From Planctomycetota bacterium (GTDB lineage: Bacteria > Planctomycetota > UBA1135 > GCA-002686595): a stretch of 6,384 bases of DNA. Location: NCBI GenBank assembly GCA_011524785.1, contig WTJQ01000536.1:1-6384 (forward strand), read 5' to 3'. Every line of letters starts with the position of its first letter. Positions within the stretch are counted from its first letter, which is position 1. Of the stretch, positions 1-6,384 are shown piece by piece. Made by a program: the position numbers and the translations under genes. Below the pieces are notes generated by a model that was not told where the DNA came from, did no database searches, and saw only the letters and a list, made by a program, of their open reading frames with translations.

Positions 1-1764
1 GGCTGGCAGGCGGTCACCGTCCTGGATGCCCAGCGGCACGCCGCGCCGGAGGGGCGGCACCTGGCAGTGCGGGCTGGGGGGCAGCCGGCCACCGTTCAAG
101 GAACGGGCCACGTCCTGGCTGCGGGGGAGGTCGTCACCCTTCGCGCCCTCGTGAGGAGCGTGAACGGTCCGGGCGTCGCGACCGACACGCGGGCCCGGCT
201 CGAGCTCCGCGCCGCGGACGGCACGGTCCTGGCCGCGACGGCGCGGGACGTCGATGCGCCCGAGCTGGCTGGCTCGGCGGCCACGGCGCCGATGGACGAC
301 GGGGTCAACGTGTGGCTCGACGGCGGCTACCGCATGCACTTCGCCGACGCCCCCGCATGGCAGCTGGCCTCCGACGATCCGATCCTCGACCCCTGGACGC
401 TCGGGAGCGTCAGCGGCTTCGACTTCGACATGGCCCTCGGGACGATCCTGACGCCGCAGGGCCTGCGGGCGCTCTACCAGACCTACTACGAGGACTCGGG
501 CTCGCCCGTCTCGATCATCTCGCTGCGGCAGCCCTATCCAGCGTCGCAGCCGCCGAGCTACCAGTGGGATCCGTCCTCCGAGGTGACGGTCCTCGAGCAC
601 GAGGGGTCGGAGTTCCCCTGGGTGATCGACGCCCACCTGTTCCAGGACCCCGACGACGGGCGTCTGTGGATGTCCTGGGGCGGCCACGTCGCGTGGGTCA
701 CCGAGCTCGACCCGGCGACCGGACGCATCTTGGGCGACCCCGCGAGCCCGCTCTTCTCGACCCATGCGCCGGGGACCCACACCAAGGTGCTGTGCTGGCC
801 CGAGAGCGTGGCCCTGGGGGGGGATCCCGCCCAGCCGGCGGGCTGGTGCGGGGACGCGGACTCGACCTGCTACATGGAGGGTGCGGCCCTCTACAAGCAC
901 GGCGGCTGGTGGTACCTGTTCGGGACCTACGGGAACCTGGGCGCCGACTACACGATCCGCATGGGGCGCGCGCGCTCGCCGCGCGGGCCGTTCGTCGACA
1001 AGGACGGGGTCGAGCTGACGCGCTACGACGCGGGCCTGGGGCGCTACGGCGCGAGCATGCTCCTGGCGGGCGAGGGCCTGCACACCGTGCCGGGCCACCC
1101 GCACCTCTGGCGCGAGGGAGAGCGTCACTTCCTCGGCTACGACCGTCGCAGCCAGCCGGGCAACGACCAGGACCGCATGGCCGTCCGCGAGGTGCGCTTC
1201 GTCGACGGGTGGCCGACCGTGTGGGAGCCGCTCGAGGTCGTGCTGCGCGTGGACGACGTGCCCGGAGCCGCGGGACGCACCCTCACCGTGGGTCTCGCCA
1301 ACGACGGTGCCGCCGGGTCCCTCGCCGGCTTCGACCGGATCGAGCTGAGCGTGGAGGGCGGCTGCGGAGGGGTCGCTCCCGTCTGCCCGGGGCAGGCCAA
1401 CTCGGCCGCGAGCACGGGCGCGCGCCTCGAGCTGACCGGCTCCGTGAGCATTGCCGCGGACGACCTGCGTCTGGAGGTGTCGGACGGGCCCGCTGGCCGC
1501 AACGGCCTCCTGGTCGGAGGGGTCGCCGCCGGCTCCATCGCCGTGGGGGACGGGATCCTGTGCGTGGCGCCGCCCGTCACGCGACTCGTCCCGGCGCAGC
1601 TGGACGCCAACGGGGGAGTGAGCCTGACCGTGCCGCTCGCCTCGGGGCCGCTGGCGGGCGCGCTCCAGGGAGGCGATCGCATGCTGTTCCAGTTCTGGTT
1701 CCGGGACGGGACCTCCGGAGGCTCGAACCTGTCCGAGGCGATCGAGCTGACCTTCTGCCCCTGA
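1..1764 (+). CDS. Secreted GH43-like glycoside hydrolase with split beta-sandwich and C-terminal accessory domain (5' partial)
   Basis: The reading frame is open from base 1, so the true start and any signal peptide lie upstream; 587 residues are visible, ending at TGA 1762-1764. Visible residues 1 to about 95 look like a jelly-roll, carbohydrate-binding-like domain (APEGRHLAVR, LAAGEVVTLRALVRS, RAADGTVLA). Residues about 97-408 fit a family 43 glycoside hydrolase propeller. Candidate catalytic acids are D99 or D100 (base, in DDGVNVWLDGGYRMHF), D210 (PWVIDAHLFQDPDDGRLW) and E293 (MEGAALYKHGGWWYLF), with the blade motif GRARSPRGPFVDKDG after them. GH43 enzymes hydrolyse arabinan, xylan side chains and related glycans; the substrate here cannot be told. 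Residues about 410-453 (AGRTLTVGLANDG, FDRIELSV) resemble the end of a jelly-roll. The rest is a Cys-containing C-terminal domain (ILCVAPP, FQFWFRDG, NLSEAIELTFCP). Confidence is high for a real secreted gene, fair for GH43 and low for the exact activity. Confidence 0.78.
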   Translation, partial: GWQAVTVLDAQRHAAPEGRHLAVRAGGQPATVQGTGHVLAAGEVVTLRALVRSVNGPGVATDTRARLELRAADGTVLAATARDVDAPELAGSAATAPMDDGVNVWLDGGYRMHFADAPAWQLASDDPILDPWTLGSVSGFDFDMALGTILTPQGLRALYQTYYEDSGSPVSIISLRQPYPASQPPSYQWDPSSEVTVLEHEGSEFPWVIDAHLFQDPDDGRLWMSWGGHVAWVTELDPATGRILGDPASPLFSTHAPGTHTKVLCWPESVALGGDPAQPAGWCGDADSTCYMEGAALYKHGGWWYLFGTYGNLGADYTIRMGRARSPRGPFVDKDGVELTRYDAGLGRYGASMLLAGEGLHTVPGHPHLWREGERHFLGYDRRSQPGNDQDRMAVREVRFVDGWPTVWEPLEVVLRVDDVPGAAGRTLTVGLANDGAAGSLAGFDRIELSVEGGCGGVAPVCPGQANSAASTGARLELTGSVSIAADDLRLEVSDGPAGRNGLLVGGVAAGSIAVGDGILCVAPPVTRLVPAQLDANGGVSLTVPLASGPLAGALQGGDRMLFQFWFRDGTSGGSNLSEAIELTFCP

Positions 1765-1783
1765 CGCAGTCGTCCGAGCCAAG

Positions 1784-1801
1784 CCGGAGGAGCTCCTCCG
1801 G
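1784..1801. terminator. Perfect 18-base palindrome in the convergent gap, possible bidirectional terminator
   Basis: The sequence CCGGAGGAGCTCCTCCGG is exactly self-complementary. As RNA it can form a 7-bp all-G/C stem (CCGGAGG/CCTCCGG) closed by AGCT. It lies 20 bases after the stop of the GH43-like gene and 42 bases beyond the stop of the SGNH-like gene, in the only intergenic gap of the window (1765-1842). No T-run follows on either strand, so it is not a textbook intrinsic terminator. A DNA-binding site or chance is also possible in such GC-rich sequence. Confidence 0.4.
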
Positions 1802-1842
1802 GTGCGCTCCGGGATCCAGACCTCCTGCGAACCGGTCTCGAC

Positions 1843-2604
1843 CTAGCGCGTCAGCAGATCGCGCAGGCGCTCCACGAGCGGGCCCGAGAGGTCGCTCTTG
1901 AGGGTGTCGTTGTGGAGGCGCGGGCGGGCGCGGAGGTTCGGCTCCGCCTCGAGGACGTCCACGATGGCCTGGTAGGTGTCGACCACCGGGACCTCTTGGG
2001 TCGCCATGCGCTCCAGGGCCTCCGCTCGGTAGCGCTGCAGGTCCTCCTCCCGGACGGCGTGCCTCCGGTTGGTCCCGTTGAGGGGCAGGGTCGTGAGCCA
2101 GACGACCTGCGCCCCCGTGGCACGCAGCCGCGTGACGAGGCGCTCCAGCTGGGGGCCGTACTGCTCCAGGGGCGTGACCGGGACGCCGCCCGCGGCGGCG
2201 CTCATGGCGCGGATGGCCCTCGAGCGCGGATCGCGAGTCATGAGGTCCGAGAGCCCGACGTTCAGCGCGACCACGTCCCACGGCTCCTCTCCGAGGACCT
2301 CCTCCAGGCTCTCCAGGAGCGCTCCCGAGTGCAGGTGCCCCTGGGGGGAGGTGACGACCTCGGCCTCCTCCTTCAGGGCCTGCGCCGCGTTCCGGAAGTG
2401 GCCCCCGAGGGTCGTGTCCCCCAGCAGCAGGACCCGCGGCGGCACGGGGTCCTGGGCGACCGGGTCTCCCAGCGACGCAGCGTCCTCGGGACCAGCGGCG
2501 CCCAGCAGGAGGAGCAGCCCGACCGCCAGGCCGAGCGGCGCCCTCAGCGTCGACCAGGTCGCGAAGGGCCCCCGTCCGCGGACTCGAACCCGGCCAGCAC
2601 TCAC
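1843..2604 (-). CDS. Exported SGNH/GDSL-hydrolase-like protein with substituted catalytic residues
   Basis: The gene encodes 253 residues, starting at GTG 2604-2602, which overlaps the TGA of the upstream DUF1552 gene by four bases (GTGA). The start is chosen because GGAGG sits five bases before it and because it places an Arg-rich N-region and a hydrophobic stretch (residues about 21-38, LGLAVGLLLLLGAAG) at the N-terminus, as a signal peptide or anchor. The mature part follows the SGNH plan. Block I is PRVLLLGDTTLGGHF (58-70), then comes a Gly-containing turn near G89, then WDVVALNVGLSDL (109-121), then VVWLTTLPLNGTN (167-179). The C-terminal His region is RPRLHNDTLKSD (227-238). Family members usually have GDS, but here the nucleophile position is Thr64. 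No Asp lies two or three residues before His231. It may be a weak or altered esterase, or a non-catalytic binding protein. It is the last gene of the three-gene operon. Confidence 0.8.
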   Translation of the reverse strand: MSAGRVRVRGRGPFATWSTLRAPLGLAVGLLLLLGAAGPEDAASLGDPVAQDPVPPRVLLLGDTTLGGHFRNAAQALKEEAEVVTSPQGHLHSGALLESLEEVLGEEPWDVVALNVGLSDLMTRDPRSRAIRAMSAAAGGVPVTPLEQYGPQLERLVTRLRATGAQVVWLTTLPLNGTNRRHAVREEDLQRYRAEALERMATQEVPVVDTYQAIVDVLEAEPNLRARPRLHNDTLKSDLSGPLVERLRDLLTR

Positions 2605-3947
2605 ACGGGCCTCCAGAGCTCGGTCATGGGTCCCGTGCTGTCCGCGAACCGATCGGCCGGGACGTCCACGGCCCTGAGCATCGACACGAACAGGTTGGCG
2701 AGCGGCACCTTCCGCTCGCCCACGAAGCGGTGGAGGTTGCCGTGCTGGAAGCCGAGCGCGCCTCCGCCCGCGACCTGGATCGGGTAGTTGCGCGTGTTGT
2801 GGGACTGGTGGGGGTGGGCCGAGCCCCACAGCACGACGGTGTTGTCGAGCATCGTCCCGCCCGGCTCCTCGACGCTCCGCAGGCGCTCGAGGAAGTAGGC
2901 GTGCTGGCGCGCGCGCCAGAGCTCCCACTGGCCCGAGATGCCCTCGGGCCGCTTGTGGGCGATGTCGTGGGTGTTCCCGCTGTAGCCGAGCACGTAGTTG
3001 GAGTAGTTGCCGATGTCGTTGGACGTCGACTGCTCGCTCTCGGTCATGAAGGTCGCGTAGCGGACGAGGTCCGTGCGCAGCGCGAGGAACAGCAGGTCGT
3101 ACATGCAGCGCAGGTACTCCTCCGGCTCCTTGGGCGTGACCTCGAGGGCGACCGTCTCGGGGTCGACCTCGGGCAGGGGCTCGTGCGTCCAGCGATCGAT
3201 GCGCTCGATCCGCTGCTCCGCCGCTCGGATCGAGTCGAGGTACTCGTCGACCTTCTGCTGATCGGCCCGCCCCAGCCTCCGACGCAGGCTGCGCGACTGG
3301 TCCATGACGAGGTCGAGGACCGAGCCTCGGCAGGCCAGCTCCGCGCGCACGTCCCCGAGCTCGCGACCCGCGTAGGGGCGGAAGAGGCGGTCGAAGATCT
3401 CACGCGGCTGGTGCAGGGACGGGATCGGGCGTCCGGGGCCGCGGTGGGAGAGGGTCTTGGCACGGCCGTAGCTGCCCGTGCCCCCCTCGGTCCCCAGCAC
3501 CAGGGACGCGTAGCGCGTCTCGTGCCCGTGGGCGGCGGCCGCGACCTGGTCGATCGAGATGGCGTTGGTCTTCTGCGGGCCGGCCATGTCCGCTCCGGTG
3601 GCGAACACGTCCCCGGAGCTGTGCCCGCCGAGGCCATGGCCCCCCGCGTGGTCGAGCCCCTGCAGGTAGCTGACTTGCTCCTTGAACGGCGCGAACGGCG
3701 CGGTCGCCTGGTTGAAGGAGAGCGGCCCCGCATCGCGGCAGGGCCACCAGCTCCAGTCGTGGTGGGGCTGGTCGAGGTCGGTGATCCCGCTCGGCCCGTT
3801 CGGCATGTAGGCGCCGTAGGAGATGTACGTGACGACGAGGCGCTTGGGCGGAGTGGCCGACCGCGTCATGCCCTCGAGCCAGGGCAGGGCGAGGGTGGCC
3901 CCGCCCCCGCGCAGGAGCTCACGTCGACTCAGGTGCCAGGACTTCAT
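2601..3947 (-). CDS. DUF1552 family protein, Tat-exported
   Basis: The gene encodes 448 residues, the usual size for DUF1552 (PF07586). The N-terminus has a twin-arginine signal (SRRELLRGG, residues 7-15) followed by a short hydrophobic stretch (ATLALPWL), so the protein is expected to fold in the cytoplasm and be exported by Tat. Family features follow: KRLVVTYISYGAYMP (36-50), SYLQGLDH (93-100), NAISIDQVAA (128-137), a helical segment SVLDLVMDQSRSLRRRLG (209-226) running into DEYLDSIRAAEQRI, and near the end LDNTVVLWGS (367-376), a His-rich stretch HPHQSHNTRNYP (378-389) and DRFADSTGP (432-440). The ATG at 3947-3945 overlaps the TGA of the upstream DUF1592-type gene (ATGA). The family's function is not established. 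It is repeatedly found beside DUF1592-type proteins, and they probably act together outside the cytoplasm; that role is inference. Confidence 0.93.
   Translation of the reverse strand: MKSWHLSRRELLRGGGATLALPWLEGMTRSATPPKRLVVTYISYGAYMPNGPSGITDLDQPHHDWSWWPCRDAGPLSFNQATAPFAPFKEQVSYLQGLDHAGGHGLGGHSSGDVFATGADMAGPQKTNAISIDQVAAAAHGHETRYASLVLGTEGGTGSYGRAKTLSHRGPGRPIPSLHQPREIFDRLFRPYAGRELGDVRAELACRGSVLDLVMDQSRSLRRRLGRADQQKVDEYLDSIRAAEQRIERIDRWTHEPLPEVDPETVALEVTPKEPEEYLRCMYDLLFLALRTDLVRYATFMTESEQSTSNDIGNYSNYVLGYSGNTHDIAHKRPEGISGQWELWRARQHAYFLERLRSVEEPGGTMLDNTVVLWGSAHPHQSHNTRNYPIQVAGGGALGFQHGNLHRFVGERKVPLANLFVSMLRAVDVPADRFADSTGPMTELWRPV
2610..2614 (-). promoter_or_regulatory. Shine-Dalgarno GGAGG that fixes the GTG start of the SGNH-like gene
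   Basis: On the minus strand GGAGG ends five bases before GTG 2604-2602, inside the last codons of the DUF1552 gene. It decides between this start and the much longer open frame reaching up to 2928, whose extra 108 residues are antisense-like, Arg/Pro-rich sequence in the DUF1552 region. Confidence 0.75.
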
Positions 3948-6384
3948 CGTGGGTTCCCTCCCGAGAGGAGCTCCGTGCGGCAGATGGCGACCACCAGGTC
4001 CCGCAGGCGGTGGTCGTTGGCGGACGACTCGGCGAGGAGTGCCTCGACCGTAGCACGGTCACGGTGGTTCAGGTCCCGTCCGAGCGCGTAGGTCAGCAGG
4101 CGGCGCACGACGTTCTCGGCGATGTCGTCCCTGCGCTCGGCGAGGAGGTAGCGCTTCAGCTCCTCCACGCCCTCGACCACGCCCCCCCCGGGCAGGTCCG
4201 TGTCGGCCTCGACCGGAACGGTCGCGAGGGCGTCGAGCGTCGCCTCGTAGCCCTCCAGGTCCCCGTGGGTAGCGAGGTCGAAGCGCGGGACGCGGGTCCC
4301 CATGGGGGGGACACGCGGTCGGAAGCGGCCCGTGGCGTCGAACTGCTCGAGGGGGATGCCCCAGGGATCGAGGCTCGCATGGCAGTCCCTGCAGCTCTCC
4401 TGGGTGCGGTGAAGGCGGAGGACGTCCTTCAGGGTCACGGCCTCCGCGGCCTGCTCCTGGCCGACCGAGTCCTCGAGGGCAGGGACGTCGGCCGGGGGCT
4501 CCGGGACGTGCTCTCCCAGGATGGCCTCGCGCAGCCACACGGCGCGGTAGACGGTGTGCGGGACCGCCCCCGTCGAGGTGCCCACCAGCGGGGCGCCCTG
4601 GGTCAGCAGGCCGCCGAGGGGGCTCTCCGCGGGGAGCTCGACGGGGCGCAGCGCGTGCCCGCGGACGCCCTCGATGCCGTAGTGCGCAGCGAGGCGCTGG
4701 TTGAGCATGGCGAAGTCCGCGTCCACTAGCTCCAGCAGGCTCGCGTTGCGACGCAGGAGCTCGCCGACGAACCCGACGGTCTCCGCGTGCATCGCGTCCC
4801 GCACGGTCGGCCGGTGGCGGACCTCCTGTCCCGTGCGCTCGCCCGCGGCCACCGTGTAGAGGAAGCGGGGGAAGCGCTCCAGGTCGATGGGCACCGCGGG
4901 GAGCTTGTCGAGCGCCAGCCACTGGGTCGTGAACTCCTCCACGAACGCTCCCGCGCGAGGGTCGTCGAGGAGGCGCCGGGCCTGGGCGTCGAGGGTCCCC
5001 GGGTCGTGCAGGCGCCCGGCGTCGGCGAGGGCCCGCAGCTCCTCGTCCGGGAGCGAGCCCCAGAGGAAGTACGAGAGGCGCGCGGCCGTCTCGTGCTGGG
5101 GGTTTCCCGCTCCCGCGACGTGCAGGAGGAAGTCCGGGGACGCCAGCGCGAGGGCCAGGGTCTCGCGCATGGACTCCTCCAGGGTCTCGAGCCCGAGCTC
5201 GCGGGCGACGATGGCGTGGACCTCGGCGTAGCGCTCGACCTCCTCGTGCGCGACGGGCCGCCGGAACGCGCGCGGCAGGAAGCGGGCGAGCACCTCGCGG
5301 ACGTAGGCCTCCGGGTCGTCCTCGCGGAGGGGGGAAGCGAACAGGATGCGGGTGTGGTGCTCGGGCGGCCAGACGTCGATGACCGGCGCCTCGAACTCGA
5401 TCCACTCGACGACCGCGCGCGGCTTGGTCAGCGGGTCAGGCCGATCGTTGAGCGTGCCGTCGTCGAACACGTTGACCGGAGTGACGGTGAGGTGGGGCGG
5501 CGTGATGACGAGGCGCCCATCGATCTTCCCGCCCCTGCGATAGCGGTGCTCCGGCTTGCTGGGGAAGTTCTCGATCCGGCCCGTCAGCTCGAACGTCCGC
5601 GGCTCGTCGACCGTGTTGGTGAGGCTCAGCGTCCCGACGACGCCCGCTGGCGCCAGGGGCTCGGCGCCGTGGCCGGCGATGTCGTGCCCGAGCATGATGC
5701 GCAGGGGGACCTCCGTCTCGCCCTCGGGGAGGATCGCGCTGGCGCGCACGCGGATCCGGAACGCGCCCGTCGAGGGCCACTCGAAGACGCGCATCCCGTT
5801 GACCACGGTGTTGTTGCGATTCCCGAAGACCCCGAGCTCGTCCCGCTGCATGGCGGTGGGGTCCGGCATGCCGCGCTGGGTGTCCGCTCCCCAGGACTGG
5901 CGCTTGCGGTGGATCTCCGGCGGCGTCGGATCCACCAGCACCGAGGCCATGGCTCGGCGCGCGTTCTCCTGGTAGCGGTCCAGCTGCTCGAGGCCGAGCA
6001 GCAGGTCGCTCGCGTTGTTGCGGAAGCGGTAGGGGCGCGAGGGGTCCTCGGGGAGGTTGGCCGTCAGGTCCAGCTCGATCCCCAGCAGGTCGCGGAGCGT
6101 GTTGTGGTACTCGAAGTTCGTGAGCCTGCGGACCACGGGGACCTCGTCGGCCGTGTCCAGTCGAGCCTCGAGCCAGGCGACGGCAGCGGAGAGCTCGGCC
6201 TCTGCGGGGCGGGGCCTCTCCTCGGGGGGCATCTCACCGCTCGCGACCCGCTCGAGGACCGACTCCCACAGCTCCGGATCGCCCTCCTCACCGCTTGCGA
6301 GCTGCACGAGGCTGAGGCCGGCCTTCGGGCGCTCCGACCCGTGGCACTCGAGGCAGTGCGTCTCGAAGAACCGGGCCTCTCCGG
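3944..6384 (-). CDS. PSCyt/DUF1587-DUF1595-DUF1592-DUF1588-DUF1585 c-type cytochrome-like protein (5' partial)
   Basis: The frame is open to the right edge (first whole codon 6382-6380) and gives 812 residues, so the start and signal peptide are missing. Residues 1 to about 75 are a planctomycete cytochrome c domain with a haem site HCLECHG (C10, C13, H14; bases 6341-6355) and a possible axial Met in GEMPPEERPRP (M51). Next come DUF1587 (about 84-150, RRLTNFEYHNTLRDLLG), a beta-rich stretch (about 195-345), DUF1595 (about 356-417, FLPRAFRRPV), DUF1592 (about 427-555, AARLSYFLWGSLPDEEL), DUF1588 (about 555-690) with a second haem site CRDCHASLDPWGIPLEQFD (C664-H668; bases 4379-4393), and DUF1585 (about 732-805, RRLLTYALGRDLNHRD). 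Such proteins are thought to be exported haem proteins, but their electron partner and substrate are not known. It is the first gene seen in the operon, and its stop overlaps the DUF1552 start. Confidence 0.92.
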   Translation of the reverse strand, partial: GEARFFETHCLECHGSERPKAGLSLVQLASGEEGDPELWESVLERVASGEMPPEERPRPAEAELSAAVAWLEARLDTADEVPVVRRLTNFEYHNTLRDLLGIELDLTANLPEDPSRPYRFRNNASDLLLGLEQLDRYQENARRAMASVLVDPTPPEIHRKRQSWGADTQRGMPDPTAMQRDELGVFGNRNNTVVNGMRVFEWPSTGAFRIRVRASAILPEGETEVPLRIMLGHDIAGHGAEPLAPAGVVGTLSLTNTVDEPRTFELTGRIENFPSKPEHRYRRGGKIDGRLVITPPHLTVTPVNVFDDGTLNDRPDPLTKPRAVVEWIEFEAPVIDVWPPEHHTRILFASPLREDDPEAYVREVLARFLPRAFRRPVAHEEVERYAEVHAIVARELGLETLEESMRETLALALASPDFLLHVAGAGNPQHETAARLSYFLWGSLPDEELRALADAGRLHDPGTLDAQARRLLDDPRAGAFVEEFTTQWLALDKLPAVPIDLERFPRFLYTVAAGERTGQEVRHRPTVRDAMHAETVGFVGELLRRNASLLELVDADFAMLNQRLAAHYGIEGVRGHALRPVELPAESPLGGLLTQGAPLVGTSTGAVPHTVYRAVWLREAILGEHVPEPPADVPALEDSVGQEQAAEAVTLKDVLRLHRTQESCRDCHASLDPWGIPLEQFDATGRFRPRVPPMGTRVPRFDLATHGDLEGYEATLDALATVPVEADTDLPGGGVVEGVEELKRYLLAERRDDIAENVVRRLLTYALGRDLNHRDRATVEALLAESSANDHRLRDLVVAICRTELLSGGNPR
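3956..3962 (-). promoter_or_regulatory. Shine-Dalgarno GGGAGGG before the DUF1552 start
   Basis: The minus-strand sequence GGGAGGG lies eight bases upstream of ATG 3947-3945, within the final codons of the DUF1592-type gene. Together with the ATGA overlap it supports re-initiation or coupled translation of DUF1552. Confidence 0.7.

Noticed and set aside
67..69. GTG at 67 as the start of the GH43-like gene.
   Set aside because: The frame is open back to base 1 and the upstream residues (GWQAV, APEGRH) continue the beta-sandwich domain. No signal peptide follows the GTG.
312..1901. Plus-strand open frame of 529 codons overlapping the GH43-like gene.
   Set aside because: The translation is Arg/Ala/Gly/Pro-rich with no recognisable motifs. 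It is the out-of-frame shadow of a high-GC gene.
1912..2787. Plus-strand open frame of 291 codons opposite the SGNH-like gene.
   Set aside because: It is antisense to a gene with clear family motifs and has no convincing start or protein features.
1843..2928. Longer version of the SGNH-like gene starting at 2928 (361 residues).
   Set aside because: The extra N-terminal 108 residues are low-complexity Arg/Pro/Ala-rich sequence lying out of frame over the DUF1552 gene. The GTG at 2604 has a well-placed GGAGG and yields a signal peptide.
2730..4091. Plus-strand open frame of 453 codons antisense to DUF1552.
   Set aside because: Its Val/Arg/Gly/Ala-rich composition is typical of the antisense frame of a high-GC gene, and the opposite strand carries a clear DUF1552 protein.
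4059..5405. Minus-strand open frame of 448 codons inside the DUF1592-type gene.
   Set aside because: It is in another frame of a gene with five recognisable domains. The translation is Arg/Pro/Gly-rich without motifs.
6305..6307. GTG at 6307 as the start of the DUF1592-type gene.
   Set aside because: Starting there would remove the in-frame CLECH haem motif immediately upstream, which is a family hallmark. The gene clearly runs off the window edge.
1..6384. Search for tRNA or rRNA genes, CRISPR arrays, insertion sequences and long repeats.
   Set aside because: I saw none by eye. The window is nearly all coding, and the only gap is 78 bases.

Overview
The window is high-GC bacterial DNA with almost no non-coding sequence. 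It holds four genes: one truncated plus-strand gene and a compact three-gene minus-strand cluster that converges on it. The gene content points to Planctomycetota, or a similarly high-GC relative such as Myxococcota or Verrucomicrobiota. The evidence is a PSCyt/DUF1587/DUF1595/DUF1592/DUF1588/DUF1585 cytochrome-like protein next to a Tat-exported DUF1552 protein, plus a secreted protein whose C-terminal domain resembles one I recall from exported planctomycete proteins. The taxonomic call rests on family knowledge, not on a marker gene.

Region 1-1764 (+): the 3' part of a secreted multidomain protein. A beta-sandwich, carbohydrate-binding-like segment is followed by a GH43-like five-bladed beta-propeller with all three acidic residues apparently in place. 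After that come a short piece that looks like the missing end of the beta-sandwich and a Cys-containing C-terminal domain. The start lies upstream of the window. Region 1765-1842: a 78-base convergent gap with a perfect 18-base palindrome, a possible bidirectional transcription stop.

Region 1843-6384 (-): read in transcription order, this holds (i) a large DUF1592-type protein with two CXXCH haem-binding motifs, truncated at the window's right edge; (ii) a DUF1552 protein with a twin-arginine signal; and (iii) a small exported SGNH/GDSL-hydrolase-like protein. Both junctions are 4-base stop/start overlaps (ATGA and GTGA), each preceded by a good Shine-Dalgarno sequence, so the three are almost certainly one operon with coupled translation. 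The promoter lies outside the window.

All four products appear to be exported, although for the two truncated ones this is inferred from their domains. The DUF1592/DUF1552 pair is a recurrent partnership of unknown biochemical function. A secreted glycosidase-like protein and an SGNH protein beside it suggest, but do not prove, a role in handling extracellular polysaccharide. The most notable points are the apparent nesting of the GH43 propeller inside the beta-sandwich domain and the SGNH protein's altered active-site residues (Thr in place of the Ser nucleophile, no Asp near the His).
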